Assembly (NCBI GenBank): GCA_965203835.1
Contig: OZ241919.1
Span: forward strand, 1,612,001 to 1,676,000
From: CBDCFV01 sp965203835
GTDB lineage: Bacteria; Chloroflexota; Dehalococcoidia; Lucifugimonadales; UBA3495
DNA length: 64,000 nucleotides
Direction of reading: 5' to 3'
Positions within the stretch are counted from its first letter, which is position 1, and each line of letters starts with the position of its first letter. Positions 61,408 through 64,000 of this stretch are shown in pieces. Below the pieces are notes generated by a model. It had not been told where the DNA came from. It saw nothing but the letters and a program-made list of their open reading frames with translations, and made no database searches. Position numbers and translations under genes: made by a program.

Positions 61408-62535
61408 CTATACGAAGTTGTGCTTCTCGAAGTTGCCGCCGACTATCGGCTGGGCATCGACATTGAACCAGTTCTCCAGGATGGTGCTGTAAGCGCCCCG
61501 GAAGTCGTAGTTCGGGACCAAGTCGCCCTGCTCCAAGTCTTCGGACCGGCGGGAAGGCATCTCGCCGTACATGCCGCCCTTGACATGGTCGCCTATGGCG
61601 AAGGCAACGCCCGCAGCGCCGTGGTCGGTGCCGGAGCCGTTGTCGTGGACACGGCGGCCGAACTCGGTGAACATGTACATGATCACGTTGTCGCCCTGGC
61701 CGTGGGCATGCAGGTCCTCGAAGAAGGCCGAGATGCCCTCGGAAACCTCACGCCACAGTTGCGGATGGGCGCCCGCTTCACCGGCGTGAGTGTCGAAGCT
61801 GCCATGCTGCGTGTAGAAGATCCGGGTCCCCAAGTCGGCCAGGTACACCTGGGCAATGTCCCTGAGGTGGGAGGCAATTGGGGAATTGGGATACTCGACG
61901 CCGGATGAGTACATGTCCGGCGCAACCTTCACGATGTCGGCGCCGGTCATGGCTTCCATTCCGGTGGAGCGCAGGTAGTCGGTAACGTTGCTGGCGCCGA
62001 TGGCGGGGGAGTACATCCGGGCGAACAGGTCCAGGGCCTTTGACCGCTGGCTCTGGTCTTCAATGCCCGTCAGCACACCGTAAGTGCTAAGGTCATTGAT
62101 GGCCGCTACCGGGACGCGGGGGACTACCAAAGCGCGCGGGAGGCCGTGGCCGAAGTTGATGGCCGTCAGGACGTTCTCTTTGTTCGGGTCCAGGTCCCGG
62201 GCCAACCGGCCGGCCCATCCCTCAGTCCCGACCTTGTCCGGCTCGCAGGTGTGCCAGATATCCATGGAGCGGAAGTGGGACCTGGGGGAGTCGGGGTAAC
62301 CGATGCCGTGAATTACGGCAACCTTGCCCTGATCGTAGAGCTCCTTGATGGGGCCCATGGTGGGCATGAAGCCCATCTCGTCATCGATCTTGATGATCTG
62401 GTCCTGGGCGTACCCAACGGCCGGGCGGTTGTCGTAGTACAACGGGTCGTTGTAAGGGATCACGGTATTGAAGTAGTCGTTGCCGCCGGTAAGCTGCAAG
62501 ACCACAATGACCGGGTCTTTCTTGGTTGAGGTCAT
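61408..62535 (-). CDS. DUF1501 family protein
   Basis: The 375-residue protein has the DUF1501 (sulfatase-like superfamily) features: VVLQLTGGNDYFNTVIPYND near the N terminus, DSPRSHFRSMDIWHT, then FEDLHAHGQGDNVIMYMFTE with TEFGRRVHDNGSGTDHG. Most DUF1501 proteins carry a Tat signal, but this one begins MTSTKKDPVIVV with none. AAGGAG precedes the ATG. The upstream neighbour is the usual partner DUF1800. Confidence 0.92.
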   Translation of the reverse strand: MTSTKKDPVIVVLQLTGGNDYFNTVIPYNDPLYYDNRPAVGYAQDQIIKIDDEMGFMPTMGPIKELYDQGKVAVIHGIGYPDSPRSHFRSMDIWHTCEPDKVGTEGWAGRLARDLDPNKENVLTAINFGHGLPRALVVPRVPVAAINDLSTYGVLTGIEDQSQRSKALDLFARMYSPAIGASNVTDYLRSTGMEAMTGADIVKVAPDMYSSGVEYPNSPIASHLRDIAQVYLADLGTRIFYTQHGSFDTHAGEAGAHPQLWREVSEGISAFFEDLHAHGQGDNVIMYMFTEFGRRVHDNGSGTDHGAAGVAFAIGDHVKGGMYGEMPSRRSEDLEQGDLVPNYDFRGAYSTILENWFNVDAQPIVGGNFEKHNFV

Positions 62536-62556
62536 GCTTTCTCCTTATCCTTGAGT

Positions 62557-62607
62557 GGATTCCCGCCCCCGCCTTCGCGAGGGCAGGCTCTGCGCAGGAA
62601 TGACGGG
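62557..62607. repeat. Dispersed palindromic repeat, composite form
   Basis: GGATTCCCGCCCCCGCC TTC GCGAGGGCAGG, then CTCTGCGCAGGAATGACGGG is a somewhat degenerate composite copy in the gap between DUF1800 and DUF1501. Confidence 0.75.
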
Positions 62608-62618
62608 TTGGAAAGTGA

Positions 62619-64000
62619 TTAACCGAACTGGTACTCGGTGGTCGCTCCTACAAGAGCGAGCATCTCGCCGATCCGGGTACCGGCGGCAGACTCGTCGTTC
62701 CAGTTGAGGTCGCCTTCGGCCTTGGCGTGGTCCAGAAGCTGTTGCCGGGTGTCATCGCCGAGTTCCAGGAAGCCCATGTGCTCCAAGGACGCTTCCACAA
62801 GCTGCTCCGGGCTGGTGACGCCCTCCGCTTTCATCGAGCCGATGACCTTCTGCACACCGGGGTTGTTCGTGTCGGCGACCTGGTCGGCCACGAAGTTGAC
62901 CCGGGCCAGCAGGGAGCCGCTGTTGATCCACTCGGAGCCCGTGTACCACCCTTCTACGCTGGGCGGGTCCATCAGGGCCTGGCCCATGTAGTTGGACTGC
63001 AAGCCGATGTTCCTGATGCCGGGGCCGGGGTGCGTCCACGAGCCGGCCATGCGCAGGGTGCCGGCCACTACTTCAGCCGGGCTCTTGATCTTGGAGTACC
63101 GGGCATTCTTGAAGAAGTCGGAGTTGAACACGAAGCGGAGCAGCGCCCGCATGTCGTAGTTTGACTCTTCGAAGACGGTCATCATCTGGTCCAGCGCATC
63201 TTCGTCGCGGGCCGGTTCGATGGTCCAGGCGGGCACCTGCACTTCGTCGGCAACAAAGAAGTTGTAAACGTGGCGGCAGATGAACCGGGCGGTGGAGGGC
63301 TCGCGGACGATTATGTCGATGATGTCCTCACCGTCGAAGTTGCCGGTGTAGCCCAGGAAGGTCTTTTCGCCGTCGTCGTGGTCATACTCGCGGTAGTCAA
63401 AGTGCCAGGAGAAGCGACCGTAGGGCAGGCGGGGAATCTTCGGGCTGATGGTCCAGCCGGTGAAAGCGCGGGATGCTTCACGAACGTCAACCTCGGTGTA
63501 GTTGCTGACGCCCATGGAGAAGAGCTCCAGAAGCTCGCGGCCCCAGTTCTCGTTGACGGCGTCCCGGTGGTTCTCGTTGTTGTCCAGCCAGTAGATCATG
63601 GCCGGGTTCTTCGCCACCTGGACCAGCAGTTCCTTGTAGCTGCCCAAGCCGTACTCCCGGAACATGTCTATCTGGATGAGCATCTGGTCACAGTTGTCCA
63701 CCTTGGAGTTGCCGGTGGCGAACACGTGGTGCCAGAACAGGGCTACCTTTTCCTGCAGGGGCTTCGGGCTGTTGATCATGCTGTATACCCAAGCGGCCTG
63801 GCCCAACGTGGGCACGCCGCCCGGCAGCAGCGTGCCGGGGTGATACCTGGTTACCATGGCAAAGGGATTAGCTTTATCTTCCGGTTGGTCTGCCGGGGGA
63901 TTCAGCAATTCCTCTACCGTGGCCTCGTATCCCTTGGCTGCGTAAGCTTCGAGCTCTTCCTGAGAAGCCCCAAAGCCAGCGCGGCGCATGAGGTGGGCCA
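62619..64000 (-). CDS. DUF1800 family protein (5' end outside the window)
   Basis: The visible 460 residues match DUF1800 proteins: the near-N-terminal AHLMRRAGFGASQEELEAY motif, then EKVALFWHHVFATGNSKV, NENWGRELLELFSMGV and a central TGWTISPK region, ending with an LMDPPSVEGW motif. The frame continues open to the window edge with the family's AHL upstream of the Met at 63989, so the gene starts beyond 64000. DUF1800 and DUF1501 genes usually pair and are thought to act together; function unknown. Confidence 0.92.
   Translation of the reverse strand, partial: AHLMRRAGFGASQEELEAYAAKGYEATVEELLNPPADQPEDKANPFAMVTRYHPGTLLPGGVPTLGQAAWVYSMINSPKPLQEKVALFWHHVFATGNSKVDNCDQMLIQIDMFREYGLGSYKELLVQVAKNPAMIYWLDNNENHRDAVNENWGRELLELFSMGVSNYTEVDVREASRAFTGWTISPKIPRLPYGRFSWHFDYREYDHDDGEKTFLGYTGNFDGEDIIDIIVREPSTARFICRHVYNFFVADEVQVPAWTIEPARDEDALDQMMTVFEESNYDMRALLRFVFNSDFFKNARYSKIKSPAEVVAGTLRMAGSWTHPGPGIRNIGLQSNYMGQALMDPPSVEGWYTGSEWINSGSLLARVNFVADQVADTNNPGVQKVIGSMKAEGVTSPEQLVEASLEHMGFLELGDDTRQQLLDHAKAEGDLNWNDESAAGTRIGEMLALVGATTEYQFG

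Overview
The window is a GC-rich bacterial chromosome segment densely packed with genes on both strands. The content points to Chloroflexota, most likely a SAR202-like or other Dehalococcoidia lineage. It has seven luciferase-like (LLM/F420-type) flavin-dependent oxidoreductase genes in 64 kb, several beta-propeller proteins, a DUF1501/DUF1800 pair, a DUF5679 zinc-ribbon protein, cobalamin salvage genes, paired giant FtsX-like permeases, Uma2 proteins and many toxin-antitoxin-like pairs. This assignment is an inference from gene content; no rRNA gene or tRNA was seen.

Layout. 0.3-6.2 kb (mostly minus strand): argC, nth and a PAC2-family gene, an SMP-30 propeller, an orphan HicB-like gene, a class IV aminotransferase, a CMD-fold protein and DUF5679 with its terminator. 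6.4-11 kb (plus): a cobalamin cluster (cobC-like phosphatase, cobQ, cobU, L-threonine kinase-like), interrupted by a HicB-like/PIN pair, then a tartrate/D-malate dehydrogenase-like gene. 12.2-16.1 kb: a small defence/toxin-antitoxin island (DUF433/DUF5615, HepT/MNT, a DpnI-like methyl-directed endonuclease with a partner gene, and a second DUF5615 paired with a tandem-duplicated DUF433). 16.1-21.7 kb: Asp-box propeller, both subunits of a 3-oxoacid CoA-transferase, a retropepsin-like protein, a degenerate SDR and a Uma2 protein. 22.1-30.9 kb: two ~1130-residue FtsX-like permeases and two ABC ATPases, one ending in an AbrB-like domain. 30.9-46.6 kb: toxin-antitoxin-like pairs interleaved with flavin-dependent oxidoreductases, aldo/keto reductase, enoyl-CoA hydratase, alcohol dehydrogenase and a two-gene DUF6575 cassette. 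46.7-64 kb: a DsbA-family protein with an in-frame TGA at its redox cysteine, a branched-chain aminotransferase, an FAD oxidase, a GLUG-repeat surface protein, coaX-coaBC, an NHL propeller and DUF1501/DUF1800.

The most striking observation is the DsbA/FrnE-type gene at 46665-47267. Its codon 17 is TGA exactly where the first cysteine of the CxxC motif belongs, the frame stays open for 183 further codons, a strong ribosome binding site precedes it, and a small hairpin compatible with a bacterial SECIS lies just downstream. It is probably a selenoprotein (U-P-F-C active site). Second is a clear DpnI homologue in which the catalytic Glu of the nuclease motif is Gln.

A dispersed palindromic element (core ATTCCCGC-n-GCGGGAAT, often followed by GACGG) occurs at least 13 times, always between genes, sometimes as a longer composite form.
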